Shown here: positions 23,229 to 30,401 of the stretch, piece by piece
Position numbering within the stretch: the first letter of the stretch is position 1
Layout of the letters: each line of letters begins with the position of its first letter
DNA from: Candidatus Brevifilum fermentans
GTDB taxonomy: Bacteria; Chloroflexota; Anaerolineae; Anaerolineales; Villigracilaceae
Reading direction: 5' to 3'
NCBI GenBank assembly: GCA_945877125.1
Contig: CAMCQT010000003.1
Location: 1-64,000 of the forward strand
DNA: 64,000 nucleotides
Notes under the pieces: model-generated
Database searches by the model: none
What the model saw: the letters and a program-made list of their open reading frames with translations, nothing else
Told to the model about the DNA's origin: nothing
Program-made: the position numbers and the translations under genes

Positions 23229-24431
23229 ATGTATTTAAAACATTTATCGCTGACCAACTTTCGCAGTCTCACCCGCCTGGATATGGAACTTCCACGGCGG
23301 GTTGTTCTGCTTGTCGGCGAAAACGCGCAGGGCAAAACCAGCGTGCTTGAAGCGATTTATTTTCTGGCGGCGTTTACATCATTTCAAACGCATGTCGATC
23401 GGCAGATCGTTAATTTTCACGAGGCCAAGAATCCTCTGGCAGTGGCACGGCTGGTGGCGGAATATCAACGCGGCAAGACAAAGTATCGTCTCGAAGCGCG
23501 CTTGATCCTTGAGCCAACCGGAGTCAACGGTCAGCGGCTGCGCAAGGAAGTCTTGTTGAACGGCGTGAAGAAACATGTCAGCGATATTATGGGACATTTC
23601 AACGCGGTCATCTTTGTGCCACAAATGTCGCAGATCATCGAAGGCGGACCTGACGAGCGCCGCCGCTATCTCAACCTTGCGCTGGCGCAGGCTGTCCCTG
23701 CGTATGCGCGTGTGCTGAGCGAATATCATCTGGCGCTCACGCAGCGCAATGCACTGCTCAAGGCGTTGTACGAAAGATCGGGAGACAGCAACCAGCTTCA
23801 GGTGTGGGATGAAACGCTGGTGCGCCTCGGCGCGCAGATCATTCTGTGGCGCATCCAGGCGGTTCAGGAAATCGAACGCTTCGCTTCGCGCATCCATCAC
23901 GAGTTGACTCGCGGAAGCGAGGTGCTGCGCCTCGCATACGAGCCGGCTTACGATCCGCTCAAGCCTGAGTTGCAATTGGGGTTGAAACTCGACACGCCGA
24001 TTGACCGCTCCAGTTTGGATTTGGAAGAAATTCAAAGCGGATTTTTGGCGCGGCTGAAACAGATTCGCGGCGAGGAGATCGCGCGCGGCGTGACGACGAT
24101 TGGTCCGCACCGCGACGATTTGCGATTCATCATCAACAAAGCGGATGTCAGCGATTACGGCTCACGCGGACAGTTGCGGACGACCCTGCTGGCGTTGAAA
24201 CTGGCCGAGGTCGAATGGATGCAGGAACGCACTGGCGAATGGCCGGTCATTTTGCTCGACGAAGTGATGGCTGAGTTGGACACGCACCGCCGCGCCGACC
24301 TGCTGAAATATGTGGGCAAAGGCGAGCAGGTTTTGTTTACCACCACAGACACAAAACTATTCACGCCAGAATTTGTTGAGCAATCTGAAATTTGGGATGT
24401 CAGCGGCGGCGTGGTACAGCCGAGAAAATAA
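23229..24431 (+). CDS. recF: DNA replication/repair protein RecF
   Basis: A 400-residue SMC-like ATPase that loads RecA at gaps with RecO/RecR. Walker A is GENAQGKTS (residues 30-38), the signature SRGQLRTTLLALKLAE is near residue 319 and Walker B VILLDEVMAELD near 342. The length is slightly above the usual 360-370. It is away from dnaA/dnaN/gyrB, unlike the classical location. No RBS; the ATG follows directly on a repeat. Confidence 0.95.
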   Translation: MYLKHLSLTNFRSLTRLDMELPRRVVLLVGENAQGKTSVLEAIYFLAAFTSFQTHVDRQIVNFHEAKNPLAVARLVAEYQRGKTKYRLEARLILEPTGVNGQRLRKEVLLNGVKKHVSDIMGHFNAVIFVPQMSQIIEGGPDERRRYLNLALAQAVPAYARVLSEYHLALTQRNALLKALYERSGDSNQLQVWDETLVRLGAQIILWRIQAVQEIERFASRIHHELTRGSEVLRLAYEPAYDPLKPELQLGLKLDTPIDRSSLDLEEIQSGFLARLKQIRGEEIARGVTTIGPHRDDLRFIINKADVSDYGSRGQLRTTLLALKLAEVEWMQERTGEWPVILLDEVMAELDTHRRADLLKYVGKGEQVLFTTTDTKLFTPEFVEQSEIWDVSGGVVQPRK

Positions 24432-24432
24432 T

Positions 24433-24722
24433 CATGTCATTGCGAGGAGCGCTCTTGTTCTTTGCGACGAAGCAATCTCGCGCCGTGTTACGCAGAAACT
24501 CCGAAGGAGTGGAATGATTATAAATACAAGTAAAATGAATCAAATAACCCCGAAGGGGTGTCATGTTTTTCGGCACAAGCCATATCATCCCTTCGGGATT
24601 TTGTCTTTTATGCATAATTTTCTATAATCCTGCCATCCCTTCGGGATTGAACTGCATAACATCAGATAATATAAGTGGAGATTGCTTCGGGCAAGGACAA
24701 GAACGCCCTCGCAATGACATCA
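24433..24722. repeat. Family B repeat nested inside a family A repeat
   Basis: 24433-24483 is the left half of family A (tgtcattgcgagg...gaagcaatctcg) and 24676-24722 the right half (ggagattgcttc...ccctcgcaatgac). Between them lies a complete family B element (aactccgaaggagtg, aaccccgaaggggtg, then two catcccttcgggatt). This order implies that B inserted into an existing A. No gene is seen in the whole 24432-24732 gap. Confidence 0.85.
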
Positions 24723-24732
24723 ATAGGAACTC

Positions 24733-25683
24733 ATGAACCCCAAACGAATCATCATTGACACCGACCCAGGCGTAGACGATGCGCTGACTTTTTTGCTCGC
24801 GCTTGCTTCGCCAGAAATTCAACTCGAAGCGTTGACCACGGTCAGCGGCAACATTGGCATTGAAAAAACCACGCGTAACGCGCTGGCTGTTCTGGAACTC
24901 GCACACGCGAGCCACATCCCCGTGGCTCGCGGATGCGCGCTGCCGCTCGTTAGTCCGCTACACAAATCAGGCGAAGCAGTTCACGGCTCAAGCGGAATTG
25001 GCAAAGCAGTTTTGCCAGAGCCAAAGTCGCAACCGATTGACCAGCACGCAATTGATTATTTGATCGAGCGCATTTTGGCAGAGCCGCAGGAAATTACGCT
25101 CTTCACCATCGGACCCATGACCAACCTTGCGCTGGCCATTCGCAAAGAGCCGCGCATTGTGCCGGCGTTGAAGGAACTGGTCATGATGGGCGGCGCGATT
25201 CGCTCAGGCGGAAATGCTACGCCGCTGGCCGAGTTCAACATCCACGCCGACCCGCACGCGGCGCACATTGTCTTTCATTCGGGGATTCCCATCACATTGA
25301 TTCCGCTGGACGCGACATACAAATGTCTGCTGACCACTGCGGATGTGGAACGCCTGAACCGAATCGACTCGCCCATTGCGCGTTTTGTCCGCGATGCGAC
25401 GGCGGTGTATATGGATTTCTACAAAAAGTATGAAGGCTTCGATGGCTGCGCTTTGCACGATCCGCTGACGCTGGCGGTGATCCTCGCGCCTGAGTTGTTC
25501 ACCTTTGAAGACCAGCATGTGGATGTGGATATTTCCGGCGGCGTTTCCAACGGCAACACATTCGCCGATTTTATGAAAGTCTCGAAACGACCCGCCAATA
25601 TGAAAGTTGCACTGGATGTGCGCGGGCGCGATTTTATTGAATTGTTCATCGAGCGGATGGAATCACTGAGCCGCAAAATCTAA
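24733..25683 (+). CDS. Nucleoside hydrolase (IunH-type), paralog 1
   Basis: A 316-residue Ca-dependent nucleoside hydrolase splitting ribonucleosides into base and ribose. The N-terminal IIIDTDPGVDDALTFLLAL holds the Ca-binding Asp cluster. The segment MMGGAIRSGGNATPLAEFN is at residues 151-169, and the catalytic-region His is His242 in GCALHDPLTLA. Base specificity cannot be told. It is followed by a paralog and an ECF transporter on the same strand, suggesting nucleoside salvage. Confidence 0.93.
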   Translation: MNPKRIIIDTDPGVDDALTFLLALASPEIQLEALTTVSGNIGIEKTTRNALAVLELAHASHIPVARGCALPLVSPLHKSGEAVHGSSGIGKAVLPEPKSQPIDQHAIDYLIERILAEPQEITLFTIGPMTNLALAIRKEPRIVPALKELVMMGGAIRSGGNATPLAEFNIHADPHAAHIVFHSGIPITLIPLDATYKCLLTTADVERLNRIDSPIARFVRDATAVYMDFYKKYEGFDGCALHDPLTLAVILAPELFTFEDQHVDVDISGGVSNGNTFADFMKVSKRPANMKVALDVRGRDFIELFIERMESLSRKI

Positions 25684-25775
25684 TGTCATTGCGAGGGCGT
25701 TCTTTGCCCGAAGCAATCTCCTGCAAAATTGGGGATTGCTTCGGCGGGAAGATCACCCTCCTCGCAATGACATAA
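25683..25775. repeat. Dispersed palindrome family A
   Basis: Full-length copy, tgtcattgcgagggcgttc to cctcgcaatgacata, between the two nucleoside hydrolase genes. Confidence 0.9.
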
Positions 25776-25792
25776 ACAACACGTAGGAAATT

Positions 25793-26743
25793 ATGAATCA
25801 AAAACGCATCATTCTTGACACCGATCCTGGGATCGACGATTCCCTGGCAATTCTCCTCGCTTTGGCATCTCCTGAAATCACGCTGGAGGGGCTGAGTGTG
25901 GTTCATGGTAATTCGTCCACTGAGCAGGGGACGAACAACGCGCTTTCTGTTTTGGAACTGGCGCAGGCAAGTCATGTCCCCGTTTACAAGGGTTGTGAGT
26001 TGCCGCTCGTGCAGCCGTCTTTGCTGGCACCTGAAACGCATGGGGAGCAGGGCATCGGGTATGCAAAACTATCAGCGCCACAGACCAAGCCACAGGTGCA
26101 GAAAGGCAGCGATTTTCTGATTAACAGTATCATGTCGAAGCCTGGGGAAATCACGCTGGTGGCAATCGGCCCGCTGACCAATATCGCATTGGCTATTCGG
26201 CAGGAGCCGCGCATTGTGGAGAATGTCAAAGAGGTGTTCATCATGGGCGGCGCGATTCGGCATGAAGGCAACACCACGCCGCTGGCTGAGTTTAATACTT
26301 TCGTTGACCCGCACGCGGCGCACATTGTTTTTCATTCGGGAATGCCGATCACGCTCACGCCGCTGGACGTGACTTATGATTGTATTTTTTTGAAGGATGA
26401 CCTGAACCGGCTGTTAAAGATTGATTCGCCGATCACAAAATTTATTTCGGATGCGACCCGCTTTTACATGGAGTTCCACGACGAATATCAAAAAATTGAC
26501 GGCTGTGTGATCAACGACCCGATGACTCTGGCGTTGACCCTCATGCCTGAGATTTGCGATTATCAGGAACTTTATGTGGATGTGGATATTTCCACAGGGG
26601 TGGGGCTGGGAAACACCTTTGCAGATTTTTATAATTATGAAAAAAAGACTCCGAACATGAAAGTGGCGCTCGGCGTGAGACCGCGCGTTTTTATGGAGTT
26701 ATTTATAGAAAGGATGGAAAAACTGGCGAAATCGCTCTCATGA
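25793..26743 (+). CDS. Nucleoside hydrolase-like protein, paralog 2
   Basis: A 316-residue paralog of the preceding gene (very similar throughout, e.g. DPHAAHIVFHSG in both). The Asp cluster DTDPGIDDS and the FIMGGAIRHEGNTTPLAEFN segment are intact. The motif equivalent to GCALHDP reads GCVINDP, so the His is replaced by Asn241. It may have altered specificity or reduced activity. The ATG follows AGGAAATT, a usable RBS. Confidence 0.9.
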   Translation: MNQKRIILDTDPGIDDSLAILLALASPEITLEGLSVVHGNSSTEQGTNNALSVLELAQASHVPVYKGCELPLVQPSLLAPETHGEQGIGYAKLSAPQTKPQVQKGSDFLINSIMSKPGEITLVAIGPLTNIALAIRQEPRIVENVKEVFIMGGAIRHEGNTTPLAEFNTFVDPHAAHIVFHSGMPITLTPLDVTYDCIFLKDDLNRLLKIDSPITKFISDATRFYMEFHDEYQKIDGCVINDPMTLALTLMPEICDYQELYVDVDISTGVGLGNTFADFYNYEKKTPNMKVALGVRPRVFMELFIERMEKLAKSLS

Positions 26744-26809
26744 CCTTTGGATTCAGAAAGTGTTATTATGGAAAAGAAAGTTCAATAATCATTTCGTTTG
26801 GAGGATACC

Positions 26810-27499
26810 ATGCTGGAAAAGATCAAGAACAATTTCAACACGCAAACCTGGGTGCTCATCCCAATTGCCATCGCCATTAATATCGCAGTCGGGCAGATCG
26901 TACTCCTGCTCAAATTACCCGTGTTCCTCGATTCCATCGGCACTGTATTGGTTGCTGTTTTGTGCGGCCCGTGGGCTGGCGCATTGACCGGCGCACTTTC
27001 CAATGTCATTTGGGGCATTGCCATTGACCCCGGCGCTTTGCCCTGGTGGCCGGTAGCCGCAATGATCGGTTACATGGCCGGACGCATGGCGCAATGGGGA
27101 TTCTTCAAATCCTGGTGGAAAGTGGTTGTGACAGGTTTCGTTGTGGCGTTGACCGCGGCGATTGTCTCGACCCCGATTGCCGTTTATCTGTTCGGCGGAA
27201 TCACGGCCAGCGGATCCTCTTTCATCACCGCTTATTTACTCCAGACCGGCACGGGAATTTGGCAGGCAGTCGTCAGCACCAGTTTCCTGACCGAGCCAGT
27301 GGACAAGATCACCACGGCCATGCTCGCCTTTGCAATTATCCAGGGCTTGCCCAAGCGCACCATCGGCGGGTATCCCAAGGCTGAACAGGCGACTGTTGAA
27401 GGCGGCGCAAGCAAGAATCAGTTGTACATCGCCGTCGGCGTGGTGGTCGTGCTCGTGTTGTTCGCGGCTTTCATGCTCCGCAATATCCTCGGCGGATAA
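26810..27499 (+). CDS. ECF transporter S component
   Basis: A 229-residue membrane protein with about six TM segments. The pattern VFLDSIGTVLVAVLCGPWAG, then LTGALSNVIWGI, is typical of substrate-capture (S) subunits of energy-coupling-factor importers. The substrate is not readable from sequence; two nucleoside hydrolase genes just upstream suggest a nucleoside, nucleobase or pyrimidine-type compound. The ATG at 26810 has GGAGG 6 bases upstream. EcfT and two EcfA genes follow, interrupted by a repeat and a terminator. Confidence 0.85.
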   Translation: MLEKIKNNFNTQTWVLIPIAIAINIAVGQIVLLLKLPVFLDSIGTVLVAVLCGPWAGALTGALSNVIWGIAIDPGALPWWPVAAMIGYMAGRMAQWGFFKSWWKVVVTGFVVALTAAIVSTPIAVYLFGGITASGSSFITAYLLQTGTGIWQAVVSTSFLTEPVDKITTAMLAFAIIQGLPKRTIGGYPKAEQATVEGGASKNQLYIAVGVVVVLVLFAAFMLRNILGG

Positions 27500-27506
27500 A
27501 AAATAT

Positions 27507-27606
27507 AAGGTCGTTGCGAGGGCGCTTTTGTTCTTCGCCCGAAGCAATCCTCTCTATGATACGGAGATTGCTTCGTCGGGAAGAGCGCCCTCCTCGCAAC
27601 GACATG
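27507..27606. repeat. Dispersed palindrome family A
   Basis: Full-length copy (ggtcgttgcgagggcgc to ctcctcgcaacgacatg) between the S and T component genes. Confidence 0.9.
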
Positions 27607-27612
27607 AACAAA

Positions 27613-27648
27613 AAAGAGATCAGTCCAAAAGGCTGGTCTCTTTTTTTG
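27613..27648 (+). terminator. Terminator between S and T genes
   Basis: AGAGATCAG pairs with CTGGTCTCT (one G-T) and is followed by seven T residues. Directly after it TATAAT (27654-27659) lies 8 bases before the ecfT ATG, so the T-A-A part may have its own leaderless transcript. Confidence 0.75.
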
Positions 27649-27667
27649 TCGTTTATAATCGGCTCCT

Positions 27668-28447
27668 ATGCATGAGCGACTTTCATTTTATGTTAAACGC
27701 AACAGCGTAATCCATGATCTCAATCCGCTTACAAAAGTCATCCTGACCCTCGCGCTGATCCTGATCGCCTTCACCAGTCCGTGGTATTGGACACCGCATC
27801 TGCTGGTGCTGGTTGCGATCATCCCGTTGAGTTTCATTGGAAAAGTAGCGCCTGAATTTTTCAGGACGGCAATTCGGATCATCCTACCCGCTGCCGGGTT
27901 CCTGTTTCTGATGCAGGCTTTTTTTCAACCGGTTGGGGATACAGTCATCTTCAAATTCTATTTTTTGGATGTGACACAGGAAAGCCTGATGTTCGCCTTC
28001 AGAAATGCGACGCGTGTGATCGTGATGGTTTCGGCGTTCACATTCATGCTGCTGACCACGCATCCCAGTGAATTAATGTCTGACCTGACACGGCGCGGAC
28101 TGCCCGGTCAATTTGCTTATGTCATCATCTCGACCCTGCAAATTCTGCCGCAAATGCAAGCCAAGGCGCAGACAATTATCTCCGCACAACGCTCCCGCGG
28201 ATTGGATACCGAAAGCAGTTTTCTCAAAAGAATGGGGTCACTGTCACCGCTGATTGGTCCGCTGGTGTTTGGCTCACTGGCCGAAGTGGAAGAACGCGCC
28301 ATCGCCATCGAAGCCCGCGGATTTACCTCCAAAAAAGTAAAAACATCCCTGCATGAAATCCCTGACCACAGCTCAGATAAAATAATCCGTTGGGGACTGG
28401 TTATTCTTGTCATCCTTTCGATTGCGCTAAACTTATGGCCTTCATAA
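27668..28447 (+). CDS. ecfT: ECF transporter T component
   Basis: A 259-residue membrane coupling subunit. After TM segments, the coupling-helix motif ISAQRSRGLDTES near residue 173 is the A-R-G-type motif of EcfT; a second AIEARGFTSK lies near residue 220. The N-terminus HERLSFYVKRNSVIHDLNPLTK is typical. It overlaps the following ecfA by 13 bases. The -10 box lies 8 bases upstream, with no RBS. Confidence 0.9.
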   Translation: MHERLSFYVKRNSVIHDLNPLTKVILTLALILIAFTSPWYWTPHLLVLVAIIPLSFIGKVAPEFFRTAIRIILPAAGFLFLMQAFFQPVGDTVIFKFYFLDVTQESLMFAFRNATRVIVMVSAFTFMLLTTHPSELMSDLTRRGLPGQFAYVIISTLQILPQMQAKAQTIISAQRSRGLDTESSFLKRMGSLSPLIGPLVFGSLAEVEERAIAIEARGFTSKKVKTSLHEIPDHSSDKIIRWGLVILVILSIALNLWPS

Positions 28448-29277
28448 ACCTCCAAAACGTCACCTATAAATATCCGCTCACAAAAACACCCGTCTTGCAG
28501 AATATCAATTTGCAGGTGAACGAGGGCGAGTTCGTCGCGGTCATTGGACCGAACGGCGCGGGCAAATCCACGCTGTGCTATGCGCTGGCGGGTTTTGTGC
28601 CGCACTTTTTCAAAGGCGAGATCAGCGGCACCATTGAAGTGGACGGCGTTGAATCAAGCAAGTCCACGCTCGATGAATGGGTCTTGAACGTGGGACTGGC
28701 TTTCCAAAATCCGTTCAATCAAATTTCTGGCGCAAAATATACCGTCTTTGAAGAGATCGCTTTCGGCTTGGAAAATAATGGCGTACCGCGCGAGGAGATT
28801 CGTCCGCGCGTGGAGGAAGCCATGAAAATGACCGACATCAGCAATCTGGCAGATCGCTCACCTTATTCCCTATCCGGCGGACAGCAACAGCGCGTGGCCC
28901 TGACCTCGATCCTGGTCATGAAACCCAAGCTGCTCGTCCTCGATGAGCCGACTTCGCAGATGGACCCGATTGGCACGCGCGAAGTCTTTGGCGTCGTCCG
29001 CCGAATGGCAGAAGGCGGCATGACCGTGGTGATGGTCGAACACAAAATGGAATGGATCGCGAATTTTGCAGACCGAGTCATCGCCTTGAAAGATGGGCAG
29101 ATTCTGCTCGAAGGCAAACCCAACGAAGTGCTAACCTCAGATGTTTTAGCTGAAAATGGCTTCGGCATTTCGCGCTACACATCCACGGCGCGGGAAGCGA
29201 AGAAGCGCGGCTTGTGGAAGAAAGAAAATTTACCTGTCACGCTCGATGAGGCGGTGGAAGGGTTCAAACTAGGATAA
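28435..29277 (+). CDS. ecfA1: ECF transporter ATPase, first copy
   Basis: A 280-residue ABC ATPase. Walker A is GPNGAGKST (near residue 38), the signature LSGGQQQRVAL is canonical, Walker B is LLVLDEPT, and the switch His is in VMVEHKM. The ATG at 28435 gives the normal start MAFINLQNVTYKY and overlaps the end of ecfT. With the second EcfA it forms the motor heterodimer. Confidence 0.92.
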   Translation: MAFINLQNVTYKYPLTKTPVLQNINLQVNEGEFVAVIGPNGAGKSTLCYALAGFVPHFFKGEISGTIEVDGVESSKSTLDEWVLNVGLAFQNPFNQISGAKYTVFEEIAFGLENNGVPREEIRPRVEEAMKMTDISNLADRSPYSLSGGQQQRVALTSILVMKPKLLVLDEPTSQMDPIGTREVFGVVRRMAEGGMTVVMVEHKMEWIANFADRVIALKDGQILLEGKPNEVLTSDVLAENGFGISRYTSTAREAKKRGLWKKENLPVTLDEAVEGFKLG

Positions 29278-29279
29278 AC

Positions 29280-29336
29280 AGAGATGAACGGAGATGAAAG
29301 AGATTTTTTATCTTTGTTCATCTCCGTTTATCATGG
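29280..29336. repeat. Inverted repeat between ecfA genes
   Basis: Agagatgaacggagatgaaa and its imperfect inverse (ttgttcatctccgtttatc) surround a T-rich loop; hairpin-forming, of the dispersed-repeat style. Confidence 0.65.
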
Positions 29337-29348
29337 TGAATTAACAAC

Positions 29349-30170
29349 ATGAAAATCGAAATCAACAATCTCCGCTTTACCTATCCTACTGGACTTGAAG
29401 CCCTGCGCGGCATTTCGCTCACCATCGAAGCGGGCGAACAGGTTGCCATCGTTGGTCAGAATGGTGCGGGCAAGACTACCCTCGTGAGACATTTCAACGG
29501 GCTTTTGCAACCCACTGTCGGGTCGGTGCTGATCGGCGATTGGGACACGAAAAAATATTCAGTGGCGAAACTCGCGTCCCGGGTCGGCTACGTCTTCCAA
29601 AATCCAGATGAGCAATTATTCTCAAAAGACGTTGGCACAGAAGTTAGATTCGGTCCGCGCAATTTGGGATATTCAAAAGAGAAAATAGATGAGCTGGTCA
29701 CGCGCGCGCTGGCGTTGACCGAGTTGAGCAACAAAACCGAAACCAATCCATACGACCTCTCGCCCACCTGGCGCAAGATGGTCGCGCTGGCATCGGTCAT
29801 CGCGATGGATACGCCGATTGTTATTTTCGACGAGCCAACGACGGGACAGGACGCGGTCAACGTGGCACGCATCGCGCATGTGATTGCCAAGCTGCGGCGC
29901 GAGGGCAAGACCGTCGTCACCATCACACACGATATTGATTTCTGCGCCGAGAATTTTGAACGCGTGATCGCGCTCGCAAGTGGACAGGTTTTGTTGGACG
30001 GCCCCGCGCGTGAAATTTTAGGTCAGGAAGAAATTTTGGCGCAGACCTATGTTGATCCGCCGCAACTGACAAGGCTGGGCAAAAAATTGGGATTCAAAGA
30101 AACAGTCCGCAGCCAGGAAGAGTTTTTGAATTCGCTCAAAAATTCCATTGACGCATCCCAATCCAAATGA
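29349..30170 (+). CDS. ecfA2: ECF transporter ATPase, second copy, odd signature
   Basis: A 273-residue ABC ATPase. Walker A GQNGAGKTT (36-44), Q-loop Gln84 in VFQNPDEQLF, Walker B IVIFDEPT and switch His in VTITHDID are all in place. The ABC signature LSGGQ is replaced by LSPTW (137-141, YDLSPTWRKMVALAS). The reading frame is intact around it, so this is not a frameshift. One of the two composite ATP sites of the heterodimer is therefore expected to be degenerate. Its stop codon touches the -10 box of the downstream leader. Confidence 0.92.
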   Translation: MKIEINNLRFTYPTGLEALRGISLTIEAGEQVAIVGQNGAGKTTLVRHFNGLLQPTVGSVLIGDWDTKKYSVAKLASRVGYVFQNPDEQLFSKDVGTEVRFGPRNLGYSKEKIDELVTRALALTELSNKTETNPYDLSPTWRKMVALASVIAMDTPIVIFDEPTTGQDAVNVARIAHVIAKLRREGKTVVTITHDIDFCAENFERVIALASGQVLLDGPAREILGQEEILAQTYVDPPQLTRLGKKLGFKETVRSQEEFLNSLKNSIDASQSK

Positions 30171-30176
30171 TATAAC
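30148..30176 (+). promoter_or_regulatory. Promoter of the Met/Thr leader and aspartate kinase
   Basis: TTGACG (30148-30153), a 17-base spacer and TATAAC (30171-30176). The leader ATG is 8 bases further, so the transcript should begin at or within 2 bases of the start codon. Confidence 0.75.
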
Positions 30177-30184
30177 TGCGCCCA

Positions 30185-30286
30185 ATGTACAGCCTTCTGA
30201 ACCACGCCAAGCACGGCATGGGTACCATGACCATGACTACTACCTCCGGTAAATTCCGTGAGGCATTTGTGCTTGGGCAGAAGTAA
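30185..30286 (+). CDS. Met/Thr-rich leader peptide (attenuator)
   Basis: A 33-residue ORF beginning MYSLLNHAKHG and ending FREAFVLGQK. Its middle reads MGTMTMTTTSG (residues 12-22), which holds three Met and five Thr in nine codons. These are products of the pathway started by the aspartate kinase encoded downstream. The ORF has no RBS; its ATG lies 8 bases after the -10 box. Bases 30254-30264 inside codons 24-27 form the antiterminator half. Inference: ribosome stalling at the Met/Thr run when these charged tRNAs are scarce allows read-through into aspartate kinase. Confidence 0.8.
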   Translation: MYSLLNHAKHGMGTMTMTTTSGKFREAFVLGQK

Positions 30287-30342
30287 CTAAAGATAGTTAT
30301 CTCAGAACACACAACGCCTCACGGAAACGTGGGGCGTTTTTG
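30254..30342 (+). promoter_or_regulatory. Transcription attenuator upstream of aspartate kinase
   Basis: The antiterminator pairs TTCCGTGAGGC (30254-30264) with GCCTCACGGAA (30316-30326), 11 bp perfect. The terminator pairs ACGCCTCACG (30314-30323) with CGTGGGGCGT (30328-30337), 10 bp with one G-T, around a GAAA loop, and is followed by TTTTT. Both use the same GCCTCACG segment, so they are mutually exclusive. Confidence 0.85.
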
Positions 30343-30346
30343 TTTA

Positions 30347-30388
30347 CCTCACCCCCAACCCCTCTCCTAAAAAAGGAGAGGGGAGTTA
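30347..30388. repeat. Dispersed repeat (ccctcacccc..cctctccc type)
   Basis: Cctcacccccaacccctctcct and a short inverted aggagaggggag. Relatives are at 33237-33307, 43842-43884 and, inside a coding region, 55029-55074. Confidence 0.75.
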
Positions 30389-30401
30389 AGGAGAAGAAAT
30401 T

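Noticed and set aside
29755-29790. Frameshift as explanation of the missing LSGGQ in ecfA2
   Set aside because: Flanking motifs before and after are in the same frame and no alternative frame restores LSGGQ.
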